This document shows positions 36,720-44,323 of a DNA stretch of 44,360 nt, one piece after another (the stretch's first letter is position 1; the number at the start of each line of letters is the position of its first letter). The stretch comes from Candidatus Harrisonbacteria bacterium CG10_big_fil_rev_8_21_14_0_10_44_23 (GTDB lineage Bacteria > Patescibacteriota > Minisyncoccia > UBA6257 > 1-14-0-10-44-23). The position numbers and the translations under genes are program-made. The notes beneath the pieces are model-generated. The model saw only the letters and a program-made list of their open reading frames with translations. It did not search any database and was not told where the DNA came from. The stretch is taken from the NCBI GenBank assembly GCA_002773475.1, contig PFBB01000023.1:1-44360 (forward strand). The letters are read 5' to 3'.

Positions 36720-37040
36720 ATGAAAATAAATATTAAATCTACCAACATGGAGCTAACTGATCCAATTAAAGCCCATGTTGAGGACAAAATTGGATCATTA
36801 AAAAAATATATTAGTCGGTACGACGAGGGGGATTCGGTGATTGTTGACGTTGAGGTGGGAAGACGAAATAAGCACCATAAAAAAGGCGAGGTGTTTCGCG
36901 CCGAGGCAAACCTAGATCTTCCGGGAAAGATGCTCAGAGCAGAGGAGCGAGACTACGATATCTATATTGCGGTAAACAAGGTTCGCGGCAAAATACAAAG
37001 AGAAATCAATAAATATAAGACGGAAAGAGGAGACAAATAA
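36720..37040 (+). CDS. hpf: Ribosome hibernation factor (HPF/RaiA, short form)
   Basis: The 106-residue protein has the beta-alpha-beta-beta-beta-alpha fold of the HPF/YfiA family. It opens MKINIKSTNMELTDPIKAHV and contains VDVEVGRRNKHHKKGEVFRA, a basic rRNA-binding strand, and the final helix DIYIAVNKVRGKIQREINKY. It binds the 30S decoding region and stops translation in starved cells. The C-terminal dimerisation domain of long HPF is absent, so it would not by itself make 100S dimers. It precedes secA with 72 bases of AT-rich sequence between. No SD. Confidence 0.93.
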   Translation: MKINIKSTNMELTDPIKAHVEDKIGSLKKYISRYDEGDSVIVDVEVGRRNKHHKKGEVFRAEANLDLPGKMLRAEERDYDIYIAVNKVRGKIQREINKYKTERGDK

Positions 37041-37041
37041 A

Positions 37042-37069
37042 TTAATTATATAATTAATTATATAATTAA
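37042..37069. repeat. 28-bp AT-only palindrome before secA
   Basis: A perfect palindrome built from repeated ATTAATTATATAATTA units, related to the 44-bp palindrome at 408-451. Confidence 0.75.
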
Positions 37070-37112
37070 ATTTGTATTTGATTGACGAGCTAAATCGGAG
37101 TATTGTTGTTTT

Positions 37113-39569
37113 ATGTTTGGATTGTTTGAATCAAAAGATGCCGAGATAAAACTGAAGCCAAAATTTAAAAAATTAGTAGAAGAGGTTAATTCACTGGAAG
37201 AGCAGATTTTAAAACTCTCAGATGAGGATTTAAAAAAGGAAACTGCTAATTTTCGATCTCAGTTGGCCGATGGTAAGACCCTAGAAGACATTAAAGCTAG
37301 GGCTTTTGCGGTTGTTCGAGAGGCATCAAGGCGAACTCTGGGGCAGAGGCATTATGATGTGCAGTTAGTCGGAGGAGCAATCCTTCACGAGGGGGCAATT
37401 GCGGAAATGAAAACTGGTGAAGGAAAGACCTTGATGGCAACTTTAGCGATTTATTTAAATGCTTTAGAAGGGCGAGGAGTCCACGCCGTTACGGTTAACG
37501 AATATTTAGCAAAGAGAGACACAGCTTGGATGGGCCAAATTTATGACTTTTTAGGAATGACGGTGACTTGTTTGGTCCACGAGGGGGCGGTGAAATATGA
37601 TGCTGACTTTAAACTTACTGCTGAGCAAATAGAGGAGCTAGACAAAAAACGAGACGAGCTTGGAAGCTTTTTGATCCAAGAGGACTTTTTAAGACCGGTT
37701 AGTCGTCGAGAGGCTTATCAATCAGATCTAACTTATGGCACCAATCATGAATTTGGTTTTGATTATTTGCGAGACAATTTGGCGCGATCGCAAGAGCAAC
37801 AAGTGCAGATGCGCTGGAGCGATGAGGGAGAGGCGTTGGGGGCGCGACATTTTGCCATTATCGATGAGGTGGACAGCGTATTAATTGATGAAGCAAGAAC
37901 TCCGCTAATTATCTCTGCGCCGGACAGCAAATCGAGTGATTATTACAAGGAGTTTTCAAAAGTAGTCTCTAGGTTGGAGGCCGGAGAAGATAAAGACTAT
38001 GAGGTGGACGAGAAGCAAAAGGCGGTAAGTATTTCTGAGAAAGGGATCGATAAAGTTGAGAAAGCTTTGGGGATTAACGATTTGTATTCTGCCGACAACT
38101 TGCGATTGACCCACTATCTACAGGAGTGTTTGAAGGCCTATGGATTATTTCACCGAGATCAGGAATATGTAGTAAAAAACGGCGAGGTGGTGATTGTTGA
38201 TCAATTTACCGGGAGGATGATGCCGGGGAGAAGATATTCTGGTGGGTTGCACCAAGCAATAGAAGCTAAGGAGGGGGTGGCGGTAAAGGAGGAGTCGCGC
38301 ACTTATGCAAGCGTTTCAATCCAAAACTATTTCCGGCTTTACACAAAACTTTCGGGGATGACGGGAACAGCCCAGACCTCGGCTGAAGAATTTCATAAAG
38401 TCTATGAGCTGGAGGTAGAAAATGTGCCAACTCACCGGCAATTAGTTAGAGAAGATAGGTCAGATTTGATTTATAAATCACTAGAGGCGAAATATAAAGC
38501 GATTGCGAAAGAGGCGAAGGAGAGGAGCGAAAAAGGACAACCGGTCTTAATCGGAACGGTTTCGATTGATAAAAACGAAGAGCTGGGACGATACTTAAAC
38601 CAAGCTGGGGTTAAGTTTGAAATGCTTAACGCAAAAAATAATGAAAAAGAAGGAACAGTAATCGCTCAGGCTGGGAGGTTTGGGGCAGTTACTGTTGCAA
38701 CCAACATGGCGGGTAGAGGAGTGGACATTATCTTGGGTGGTAATCCAGCCGTGGAGGAGGATGCAAAAAAAGTTAAGGAATTAGGTGGGCTGCACGTTAT
38801 TGGGACTGAGCGACACGAAAGCAGGAGAATTGATAATCAGCTCAGAGGCCGTGCGGGTCGACAGGGAGACCCAGGATCAAGCCAATTTTTCCTTTCAATG
38901 GAAGATGATTTGATGCGGGTATTTGGCGGAGAGAGGATTCGCAACCTAATGCAAAAGTTGCATCTACCAGATGATCAACCCATTCAGGCAAAAATGCTGA
39001 GCCGAGCGATTGAAAGCTCTCAAAGCAAAGTTGAGAGCCATTATTTTGAAGTGCGAAAGCACTTGCTGGAATATGATGACGTGATGAACAAGCAGCGCCT
39101 ATCGATTTATGATAGACGTCAAGAACTATTGAAAGAAAGAGCGCATCCGGAGGTTTTGGCAACTTTGGATACTTTTTGGATGGAACACTTAGAGCAAATG
39201 GATGCTCTAAGGGAGTCGGTCCGCTTGCGAGCTGTGGGACAAAAAGATCCGTTGGTGGAATATCGACGAGAGGGCCACGAAATGTTTCGGGCGCTGACAG
39301 CGGATTTTGATCAGTGGATGGAGGAAAATAAGGAGCGCATTGAGGCGGTGGCAATTAAGGCGGCAAAAGAGCACGGAGCGACCAAATCGATAGAAGAGGA
39401 GGTGGCGCTAAAAATGCAACATCAACACCAAGGAATGAATGCAGGAAAAGAGGTGGCAAGAAATCCAGTGAAAGCAGGAGAGAAGGTGGGACGCAACGAT
39501 CCTTGCCCTTGCGGGGCGAAGAAGTCAGATGGAGCTCCTATTAAGTACAAGCATTGTCATGGAGGGTAG
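37113..39569 (+). CDS. secA: Protein translocase ATPase SecA
   Basis: The 818-residue motor drives preproteins through SecYEG. It has Walker A MKTGEGKTL near 99-107, the helicase II motif HFAIIDEVDSVLIDEARTPL, VATNMAGRGVDIILGGNP, and RIDNQLRGRAGRQGDPGSSQ. The C-terminal zinc domain is GRNDPCPCGAKKSDGAPIKY then KHCHGG. It is shorter than E. coli SecA (901), mostly in the linker regions. Just after the stop, in another frame, lies a second stretch encoding GSGKKYKKCHGK and a stop: the end of a canonical SEC-C motif (39613-39654). The gene is monocistronic or trails hpf. No SD. Confidence 0.97.
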   Translation: MFGLFESKDAEIKLKPKFKKLVEEVNSLEEQILKLSDEDLKKETANFRSQLADGKTLEDIKARAFAVVREASRRTLGQRHYDVQLVGGAILHEGAIAEMKTGEGKTLMATLAIYLNALEGRGVHAVTVNEYLAKRDTAWMGQIYDFLGMTVTCLVHEGAVKYDADFKLTAEQIEELDKKRDELGSFLIQEDFLRPVSRREAYQSDLTYGTNHEFGFDYLRDNLARSQEQQVQMRWSDEGEALGARHFAIIDEVDSVLIDEARTPLIISAPDSKSSDYYKEFSKVVSRLEAGEDKDYEVDEKQKAVSISEKGIDKVEKALGINDLYSADNLRLTHYLQECLKAYGLFHRDQEYVVKNGEVVIVDQFTGRMMPGRRYSGGLHQAIEAKEGVAVKEESRTYASVSIQNYFRLYTKLSGMTGTAQTSAEEFHKVYELEVENVPTHRQLVREDRSDLIYKSLEAKYKAIAKEAKERSEKGQPVLIGTVSIDKNEELGRYLNQAGVKFEMLNAKNNEKEGTVIAQAGRFGAVTVATNMAGRGVDIILGGNPAVEEDAKKVKELGGLHVIGTERHESRRIDNQLRGRAGRQGDPGSSQFFLSMEDDLMRVFGGERIRNLMQKLHLPDDQPIQAKMLSRAIESSQSKVESHYFEVRKHLLEYDDVMNKQRLSIYDRRQELLKERAHPEVLATLDTFWMEHLEQMDALRESVRLRAVGQKDPLVEYRREGHEMFRALTADFDQWMEENKERIEAVAIKAAKEHGATKSIEEEVALKMQHQHQGMNAGKEVARNPVKAGEKVGRNDPCPCGAKKSDGAPIKYKHCHGG

Positions 39570-39595
39570 CTTAAAAAATCATAAGCTGAGTGAAG

Positions 39596-39614
39596 CCCTG
39601 AGCTCGTCGAAGGG
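39596..39614. repeat. REP-like palindromic element
   Basis: CCCTGAGCTCGTCGAAGGG: an imperfect palindrome of a type iterated in many bacterial genomes (CCCTGAGCTTGTCGAAGGG). A related fragment in the opposite orientation (TTCGACAAGCTCA) is at 14848-14860. Confidence 0.55.
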
Positions 39615-39654
39615 TGGAAGCGGAAAAAAATACAAAAAGTGTCATGGGAAATAA
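39613..39654 (+). pseudogene. Remnant of a SEC-C zinc motif end
   Basis: Frame +1 relative to 39613 reads GGSGKKYKKCHGK then TAA, exactly the usual end of SEC-C domains (CPCGSGKKYKKCHG). The first half (NDPCPC) is missing, replaced by a REP-like element. It overlaps the methyltransferase start in a different frame. Confidence 0.6.
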
Positions 39655-40282
39655 ATTTGAAGATTTTCGAAGTCACGAAGCAGAAAATGAAAAGCGCGAT
39701 CAGGAAGAGCTGTTTCAATCTTATTTTTACGATTTAGCGCTTAGTCCGGAAGATTTTGGGAAGTTAATTTTAGACGTAGGAGGAGGGAGGGGCGGTTTTG
39801 CTAGTTGGGCGAGGGAGCATAATTTAAGCGACGACATATATACGCTTGATCCGGAGCTGAAAACAGACGAGAAAAACAAACTGTTTGCAGGACGGGTGGA
39901 GGAGCTGCCTTTTCAGAATGAGGTGTTTGACTTGGTGGTTTCGCATGCATCAATTCCCCAGCTATTCTCCGGTGGGCGGTACGAAGAATTAGACAAAAAA
40001 CAGTTGGTCGAGAGCGCTGTGAATGAAATGTTGAGAGTTTTGCGAACGGAGGGGGAGATAAGGCTAGCGCCGCTTTCGCGGGGTGAGATACAAAATTGGC
40101 ATCGACCTGTTTGGGAGGTGTTAAGGACTGTTTTGGATAAGCTGCAAGAAGATGGATTGATTACTAGTGAAGAGGAGACGCTTGGGAAAGCCCCAACAAG
40201 ATTTAATAAAAACGGCGAAGCGATAGAGGGATCAGAGGAGGAGAAGATTTTAATAAAGATTAAAAAGATGCATGGAAAGTAG
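39644..40282 (+). CDS. Class I SAM-dependent methyltransferase
   Basis: I start at ATG 39644; the frame is open to GTG 39614, but that part coincides with the SEC-C remnant. The 212-residue product has motif I LILDVGGGRGGFASWAREHN, the acidic loop IYTLDPELK, motif IV region EVFDLVVSHASIPQLFSGG and NEMLRVLRTEGEIRLAPLSR. The fold is a Rossmann methyltransferase of the Methyltransf_11 type. The substrate is unknown. The next gene overlaps its end by 11 bases. Confidence 0.85.
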   Translation: MGNKFEDFRSHEAENEKRDQEELFQSYFYDLALSPEDFGKLILDVGGGRGGFASWAREHNLSDDIYTLDPELKTDEKNKLFAGRVEELPFQNEVFDLVVSHASIPQLFSGGRYEELDKKQLVESAVNEMLRVLRTEGEIRLAPLSRGEIQNWHRPVWEVLRTVLDKLQEDGLITSEEETLGKAPTRFNKNGEAIEGSEEEKILIKIKKMHGK

Positions 40283-40880
40283 TAAAATTTCTATAAAAGA
40301 CATTCTTGCTTTTGTGCAAATGCTCAATGATTTTCGGGAGGTTGAGCGTGTGGTCAAGTTGAAAGGATCTGATAGAGGTGAAAATGATTCAGAGCATAGC
40401 TACGGTTTAGCGATGTTAACTTGGTATTTGATTGAGGGAAATGATCTAAAACTAGATCTAAATAAAGCTGTTCGCTATGCATTGGTGCATGACTTAGTTG
40501 AAGTTTATGCTGGAGACACATTTATTTATGATGCGGACGAGAGCTATATTGACAGTAAGCACGATAGAGAAAAAGAAGCTTTAGAGAAATTAAAGAAAGA
40601 ATTTCCGGAAGCAAGTGGATTATTTACTTGGATTGATGCTTATGAAAAGAGGGCCGACGAAGAAGCAAAATTTGTTTATGCGTTAGATAAGCTCCACCCG
40701 ATCTATAATATATACCTCTCTGGAGGAAGGTCCTGGAAAGAAAAAAGGGTTAGCTGGCAGGATCTTTGGGATCATAAGAGGGACAAAGTTAAGCTATCAC
40801 CTGAAGTTGAGAGGCTTTTTTCTGAGTTGATGGAGCTCCTAAAGGGGGAGGAGGGTGGATTATTTCCTAAAAAAATATGA
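40272..40880 (+). CDS. HD-domain phosphohydrolase (YfbR-like)
   Basis: The 202-residue protein shows the HD superfamily metal site: His in SEHSYGLAMLTWYLI, the HD pair in RYALVHDLVEVYAGDTF, and a distal Asp near YALDKLHPIYNIYLSGG. The EHSY..HDLVEVYAGD pattern matches YfbR/HDDC2-like 5'-nucleotidases, which dephosphorylate deoxynucleoside monophosphates. The exact substrate is not certain. It overlaps the methyltransferase gene by 11 bases, so translation is probably coupled. A weak hairpin (CCAGC/GCTGG at 40892-40914) follows. Confidence 0.9.
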   Translation: MESSKISIKDILAFVQMLNDFREVERVVKLKGSDRGENDSEHSYGLAMLTWYLIEGNDLKLDLNKAVRYALVHDLVEVYAGDTFIYDADESYIDSKHDREKEALEKLKKEFPEASGLFTWIDAYEKRADEEAKFVYALDKLHPIYNIYLSGGRSWKEKRVSWQDLWDHKRDKVKLSPEVERLFSELMELLKGEEGGLFPKKI

Positions 40881-40963
40881 TATTTTTAAATCCAGCCGAG
40901 CTAAGAAGAGCTGGGAATTTTCGTCAATTATGCTAAGCTAGCCTTAACTTAATTTATGTAAAT

Positions 40964-41356
40964 ATGGAAATATTATTTTTGATTGGCAGGATATTGTTCG
41001 GAGGATTTTTCCTTTGGATGGGAATCGGCCATTTTACTAAAAAGGTTGGTTTAATTGCCTATGCTCAATCTAGAGGAGTCAGCTCGACAAGTGCGGCTGT
41101 GCTTTTAAGTGGAGTAATGGTTATCTTGGGTGGTGTGGGCATCATTTTGGGAGTATTTATTGATATTGCGCTTTGGCTAATAATCATATTTTTAGTCTTC
41201 GTTAGCTTTATGATTCATAAATTCTGGGAAATAAACGATCCCAGTCAAAGAATGGTGGAGGCAAACGCCTTTATGAAAAACATCGCTCTTTTAGGAGCAG
41301 CGCTAATGATGCTAATTATCTCTAGTCCTTGGGCGATAAGTTTGGGAAGTTATTAA
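40964..41356 (+). CDS. DoxX-family membrane protein
   Basis: The 130-residue protein has four membrane helices (about 2-20, 42-62, 66-86 and 104-124) and the DoxX opening [20 protein letters not shown]. The loop [20 protein letters not shown] before the last helix is typical. DoxX-like proteins are linked to redox or quinone functions, but the family is broad and the role here is unknown. The KTSC gene starts one base after its stop. Confidence 0.88.
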   Translation: MEILFLIGRILFGGFFLWMGIGHFTKKVGLIAYAQSRGVSSTSAAVLLSGVMVILGGVGIILGVFIDIALWLIIIFLVFVSFMIHKFWEINDPSQRMVEANAFMKNIALLGAALMMLIISSPWAISLGSY

Positions 41357-41357
41357 T

Positions 41358-41570
41358 ATGAACAGAGAGCCAGTAAAATCTTCAGATTTAAAAGCGATCG
41401 GCTACGACCCAGAAACGAAAATTTTGGAAGTTGAATTTCAGTCGGGGAGCTTGTATCAGTACGTAAATGTTGCCGAAAACGTTTATAGTGAGCTAATGAA
41501 ATCAGACTCGAAAGGGAATTACTTTAATACGCAGATACGAGACGGATATCAAAATACGAAATTAAATTAA
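41358..41570 (+). CDS. KTSC-domain protein (70 aa)
   Basis: The 70-residue protein is a single KTSC domain: [20 protein letters not shown], then [20 protein letters not shown], then [17 protein letters not shown]. In other bacteria the domain occurs alone or at the end of lysyl-tRNA synthetases and RNA-linked proteins. Its function is not settled. It is co-transcribed with DoxX (gap one base). Its TAA stop lies inside the shared terminator with the convergent small gene. Confidence 0.9.
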   Translation: MNREPVKSSDLKAIGYDPETKILEVEFQSGSLYQYVNVAENVYSELMKSDSKGNYFNTQIRDGYQNTKLN

Positions 41571-41600
41571 AAAACAGCCAACTGGCTGTTTTTTAATTTA
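41563..41600. terminator. Bidirectional terminator, 18-bp palindrome
   Basis: The arms 41563-41580 and 41583-41600 are perfect complements, with GC core ACAGCCA/TGGCTGT flanked by A and T runs. Both convergent stop codons (KTSC at 41568, small membrane gene at 41598) lie inside the arms. Confidence 0.92.
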
Positions 41601-41753
41601 GAAAATAATCAGGCCAATAATAATAAGAAATATAATAAGGAAGAGAAATCCCCAAAGTGATTTTTTGGAGGATTGATCGTGGTGGATCACCTCCTTGATC
41701 GGTTGATCGGGGGAGGTGCCAGTTTCCTCTTCCATGGGATTCTGATTGTCCAT
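41598..41753 (-). CDS. Tail-anchored small membrane protein (51 aa)
   Basis: This 51-residue frame on the reverse strand reads MDNQNPMEEETGTSPDQPIK, then EVIHHDQSSKKSLWG, then a membrane helix at about 36-51 (FLFLIIFLIIIGLIIF). The polar head followed by a C-terminal helix marks a tail-anchored protein. It is supported by its position: the stop lies in a bidirectional terminator, and nothing else occupies the stretch. No SD; an internal ATG at 41733-41735 is an alternative start. I cannot assign a function. Confidence 0.65.
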   Translation of the reverse strand: MDNQNPMEEETGTSPDQPIKEVIHHDQSSKKSLWGFLFLIIFLIIIGLIIF

Positions 41754-41834
41754 GGGTGAAGTGTGATTAGGTTTACTGATTTAGAAGACGTTGAGTTGTG
41801 GAAGCTCTTTCAGAGAATGTAGTACAATCAAGAA

Positions 41835-42038
41835 ATGGAACAAGATATAAAAAATACTTTAGATCAGCAAGCGGTAAAAATTGAGCAAATCTACCGCTCG
41901 GTAGAAAAGACTCGAAAGATGTTTTTGTGGACGCTTATTATTTCTGTGGCGGTGATTGTTTTGCCGCTCTTGGGGATGATAGTATTGCTGCCTAGGTTGT
42001 TTTCCTATTACGGAAGCTTGACCGGTCTAGGGCTATAG
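41835..42038 (+). CDS. Small single-helix membrane protein (67 aa)
   Basis: The 67-residue product has a charged, helical N-terminal half (EQDIKNTLDQQAVKIEQIYR) and one membrane helix at about 32-54 (FLWTLIISVAVIVLPLLGMI). Family unknown; such short N-in proteins are common in CPR genomes. A TACAAT at 41823-41828, six bases before the ATG, would give a leaderless mRNA. It is convergent with the pseudopilin gene, whose stop directly adjoins. Confidence 0.65.
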   Translation: MEQDIKNTLDQQAVKIEQIYRSVEKTRKMFLWTLIISVAVIVLPLLGMIVLLPRLFSYYGSLTGLGL

Positions 42039-42536
42039 CTATTGATTTATTGGCAGTGCGGTGGAGGTAAGGGAGTGAGTAGCCTGCTGCTGCGGGTTAT
42101 CGCTAATGTAGGAAAATGTTAAGGATAGCTCAACAGTTTTGACTCCATTTGAGCCGGTTTTTTCGGTATAGGTGAAATCATCTACATTAACTCTTTGGCT
42201 GGTAAGAGGGGTAGCACCAGCGTCGGGTGGGTCAATAATAATTGCTCCACTAGTAAGTTCGATCTTAGTATTTCCGCTGGCGTCGTGGACGATAATTCTT
42301 TGGCTGTTGATAGTCATGGAGTCTGAGTCACGGATTTCTTGTTTGATTCGACTCATGACAAAGTTTAATTCACTCAGGACTTGGTTGGAGGCGCTTTGAT
42401 GATTTTGCAGCCGTAAGATAGTTACCAAAACTCCGGAAAAAAGCCCCAGCAAGACAGCGGTGAGCCCAACATAAATCAAGAGCTCAATAAGGCTGAAGCC
42501 GTGATTGGATTTTCGTGATTTTTTATCAATTTGCAC
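42039..42536 (-). CDS. Type IV pilus-like pseudopilin
   Basis: The 165-residue protein has a class III signal: a short basic leader (MQIDKKSRKSNHG) cut after Gly, then FSLIELLIYVGLTAVLLGLF with the Glu at +5. The globular part (about 45-165) has beta segments and no Cys pair. It is likely a minor pilin/pseudopilin (PilW/GspJ-like), processed by PilD. It is the only pilus gene in the window; with comEC it may serve DNA uptake. CPR cells commonly keep type IV pili for attachment. AT-rich start without SD, although CACCTCC.. is not far away on the other strand. Confidence 0.92.
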   Translation of the reverse strand: MQIDKKSRKSNHGFSLIELLIYVGLTAVLLGLFSGVLVTILRLQNHQSASNQVLSELNFVMSRIKQEIRDSDSMTINSQRIIVHDASGNTKIELTSGAIIIDPPDAGATPLTSQRVNVDDFTYTEKTGSNGVKTVELSLTFSYISDNPQQQATHSLTSTALPINQ

Positions 42537-42564
42537 CTCCTTATTCTCTCACACCCCGCAAGAC

Positions 42565-42592
42565 TAGACAACGGCTAAAATAATGCTATAAT
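42565..42592 (+). promoter_or_regulatory. Promoter of rpsB-tsf
   Basis: TAGACA (42565-42570), 16-bp spacer, perfect TATAAT (42587-42592). A GCGCG-TTAG-GCGC element lies in the leader. Confidence 0.75.
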
Positions 42593-42638
42593 CCTTCCTA
42601 GCGCGTTAGGCGCGTAAGTTTTTTTATTTGATACAAAT

Positions 42639-43355
42639 ATGCAAGAAGAAAGTACAACAACTGAGACAGTCATAACTGACGAGCAGGTCCAAGAAATGGC
42701 CGATGCTGGTCTTTTGTTTGGAAGGAAGAAATCAAGGACTAACCCAAAGATGAAAAACTACATTGCGGCCAATCGAAATGGTTTTGAGATGATTGATCTC
42801 GCCAAGACCAAAGAAATGCTTGAGAAGGCAGAAGAGTTTTTAAAAACCAGCGCCGCAACCGGAAAACAAATCTTGATCGTGGGCACACACCCAGCATCAA
42901 AAAAGGTGGTGGAGGAAATCGGTAAGGAGTTTTCTTACCCATACGTTTCTCTACGTTGGCTAGGGGGCACTTTAACCAACTTCGACACTATCCAAAAGAG
43001 ACTACGTTACTACATTAAGCTAAAGGCAGACAACGCTGCAGGCCGTTTGCTTAAATATACCAAAAAAGAGCAGATAAAGTTTGTTCAAGAGCTCGAGCGA
43101 TTGGAAAGACTTTTTGGAGGATTGGAAAAAATGGATCAAATGCCAATTGCTTTATTGGTCTTTGGCGCCAATGATCACGAGACAGCAATCCGTGAAGCAA
43201 ATATCGTGAAGGTCCCTGTAGTGGTGGTAGCCACAACCAGCGCTGATCCAGATACAATTGACCATATCGTCCCAGCTAACGACTCAAGTATTTCCAGCGT
43301 GAAGTGGTTGGCGGAAAGATTTAAAAAGGCGATCAAGAGCGGTCTTAAGAAATAA
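42639..43355 (+). CDS. rpsB: Ribosomal protein uS2
   Basis: The 238-residue 30S subunit protein is diagnostic by FGRKKSRTNPKMKNYI, VSLRWLGGTLTNFDTIQKR and VPVVVVATTSADPDTIDHIV followed by PANDSS. It starts 46 bases after the -10 box with AT-rich sequence and no SD. The N-terminal GxHFGH stretch of other S2 proteins reads AGLLFGRK here, so two His are lost. tsf follows after 12 bases, the classical bacterial order. Confidence 0.97.
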   Translation: MQEESTTTETVITDEQVQEMADAGLLFGRKKSRTNPKMKNYIAANRNGFEMIDLAKTKEMLEKAEEFLKTSAATGKQILIVGTHPASKKVVEEIGKEFSYPYVSLRWLGGTLTNFDTIQKRLRYYIKLKADNAAGRLLKYTKKEQIKFVQELERLERLFGGLEKMDQMPIALLVFGANDHETAIREANIVKVPVVVVATTSADPDTIDHIVPANDSSISSVKWLAERFKKAIKSGLKK

Positions 43356-43367
43356 TTTATTTATTTT

Positions 43368-43808
43368 ATGAGTCAGGACATCCAAAAACTGCGAGAAGAA
43401 ACTGGCGCTGGGGTTATGGATTGCAAGAGAGCCCTAGAAGAAGCTGGTGGAGATATTGAGAAAGCAAAAGAAGTAATTAAAGCACAGGGATTGGCCAAAG
43501 CCGAAAAGAAGGGAGAGCGAAATGCCGGAGCGGGCTATCTTGAAGCGTACATTCACCAAGGCCGAGTAGGCGTTCTTTTAAAAATGAACGCTGAGACCGA
43601 CTTCGTGACGAAAAACGAAAAGTTTCAAGAATTGTCTCGAAATATCGCAATGCACATCGCAGCGATGAATCCAGCAAGCGTTGAGGAGCTTTTGGCTCAG
43701 CCGTACGTCAGAGATGAATCAACAACTATCGAGGAGCAAATTAAGCAAGTGATTGGCACGATCGGAGAAAATATCACCGTTGGTGAATTTACTCGCTACG
43801 AAGCATAA
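43368..43808 (+). CDS. tsf: Elongation factor Ts (short form)
   Basis: The 146-residue protein contains the EF-Tu-binding UBA domain (1-45, IQKLREETGAGVMDCKRALE), the linker and the first core subdomain with the TDFV motif NAETDFVTKNEKFQEL. The second core subdomain and the C-terminal part of E. coli EF-Ts (283 aa) are missing, as in the compact Thermus-type factors. It exchanges GDP for GTP on EF-Tu. It is co-transcribed with rpsB. The end GTIGENITVGEFTRYEA is a natural C-terminus, so I do not consider it truncated. Confidence 0.94.
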   Translation: MSQDIQKLREETGAGVMDCKRALEEAGGDIEKAKEVIKAQGLAKAEKKGERNAGAGYLEAYIHQGRVGVLLKMNAETDFVTKNEKFQELSRNIAMHIAAMNPASVEELLAQPYVRDESTTIEEQIKQVIGTIGENITVGEFTRYEA

Positions 43809-43843
43809 CGGCTTTTAGCCTTAGGGCTGATAGCTTAGCTACT

Positions 43844-44170
43844 ATGGTTTTAACTTTACAAATTGTTCTTGGAGTCAGCGGGCTAACGTTGGTTTATTTA
43901 TTGTGGCAAACAACTCGAAGGGGATCGCAAGAGGTTGCTCCAGACGTTAATTATTTAAGGCTAACCTTGGAGTCGGGGATAGATTGGACAATTGATTTTT
44001 GGAAGGATTTTAAAAAAGGAATGCTGTTCTTCTTTGGAGAGTTTCTGCAACTATTGGTTAGGGGGTTTGATCGAATTGCTGATTTTTTCCAAGCCACCTC
44101 AGAAAAAGTGAAGGAGAGATCAGAGGTGAGCGAGACGCAAGAGGTTGATGAAAACGAAGATTTGAATTAG
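43844..44170 (+). CDS. Small membrane protein of unknown function (108 aa)
   Basis: The 108-residue product has an N-terminal membrane helix (about 2-22, LTLQIVLGVSGLTLVYLLW). An amphipathic region with a possible second hydrophobic stretch follows (about 58-75, KGMLFFFGEFLQLLVRGF). It ends in an acidic tail (SETQEVDENEDLN). No family recognised. It lies 35 bases after tsf and 20 before tRNA-Tyr, in the same direction. The start has no SD, in keeping with core genes here. Confidence 0.65.
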   Translation: MVLTLQIVLGVSGLTLVYLLWQTTRRGSQEVAPDVNYLRLTLESGIDWTIDFWKDFKKGMLFFFGEFLQLLVRGFDRIADFFQATSEKVKERSEVSETQEVDENEDLN

Positions 44171-44190
44171 AGTTTATAGACAATTTGTTT

Positions 44191-44277
44191 GGGCAGATGG
44201 CGGAGTGGTCAATCGCATCGCGCTGTAGACGCGACGGCTTTATGCCTACGGGGGTTCGAATCCCTCTCTGCCCACCA
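44191..44277 (+). tRNA. tRNA-Tyr (GTA), CCA encoded
   Basis: The acceptor GGGCAGA (44191-44197) pairs with TCTGCCC (44267-44273). The anticodon stem TCGCG/CGCGA encloses CTGTAGA, giving GUA for tyrosine. A long variable arm (ACGGC..TATGCCTACG) marks a class II tRNA, as expected for bacterial tRNA-Tyr. The T arm contains GGTTCGAATCC. Unlike tRNA-Glu and tRNA-Lys in this window, ACCA is encoded at the 3' end. Confidence 0.96.
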
Positions 44278-44284
44278 TGATCTG

Positions 44285-44323
44285 TACCCCAAAAAGTGGA
44301 CACACAAAACATGTCCACTTTTT
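44285..44323. other. Hairpin resembling an IS3-type terminal repeat
   Basis: TGTACCCCAAAAAGTGGACA-type sequence begins eight bases after tRNA-Tyr. AAAAAGTGGACA (44291-44302) pairs with TGTCCACTTTTT (44312-44323). The run resembles ends of IS3-family elements (TGTAC..CCCC..AAAAGT..GGACA), but it also works as a terminator for the tRNA. No transposase is in view. Confidence 0.4.

Noticed and set aside
39614..39643. GTG start of the methyltransferase gene
   Set aside because: This stretch is better explained as a SEC-C remnant in another frame; the ATG at 39644 gives a normal methyltransferase N-terminus.
43368..43808. tsf as a truncated pseudogene
   Set aside because: UBA domain and TDFV motif are intact, the end is natural, and compact EF-Ts forms are known.
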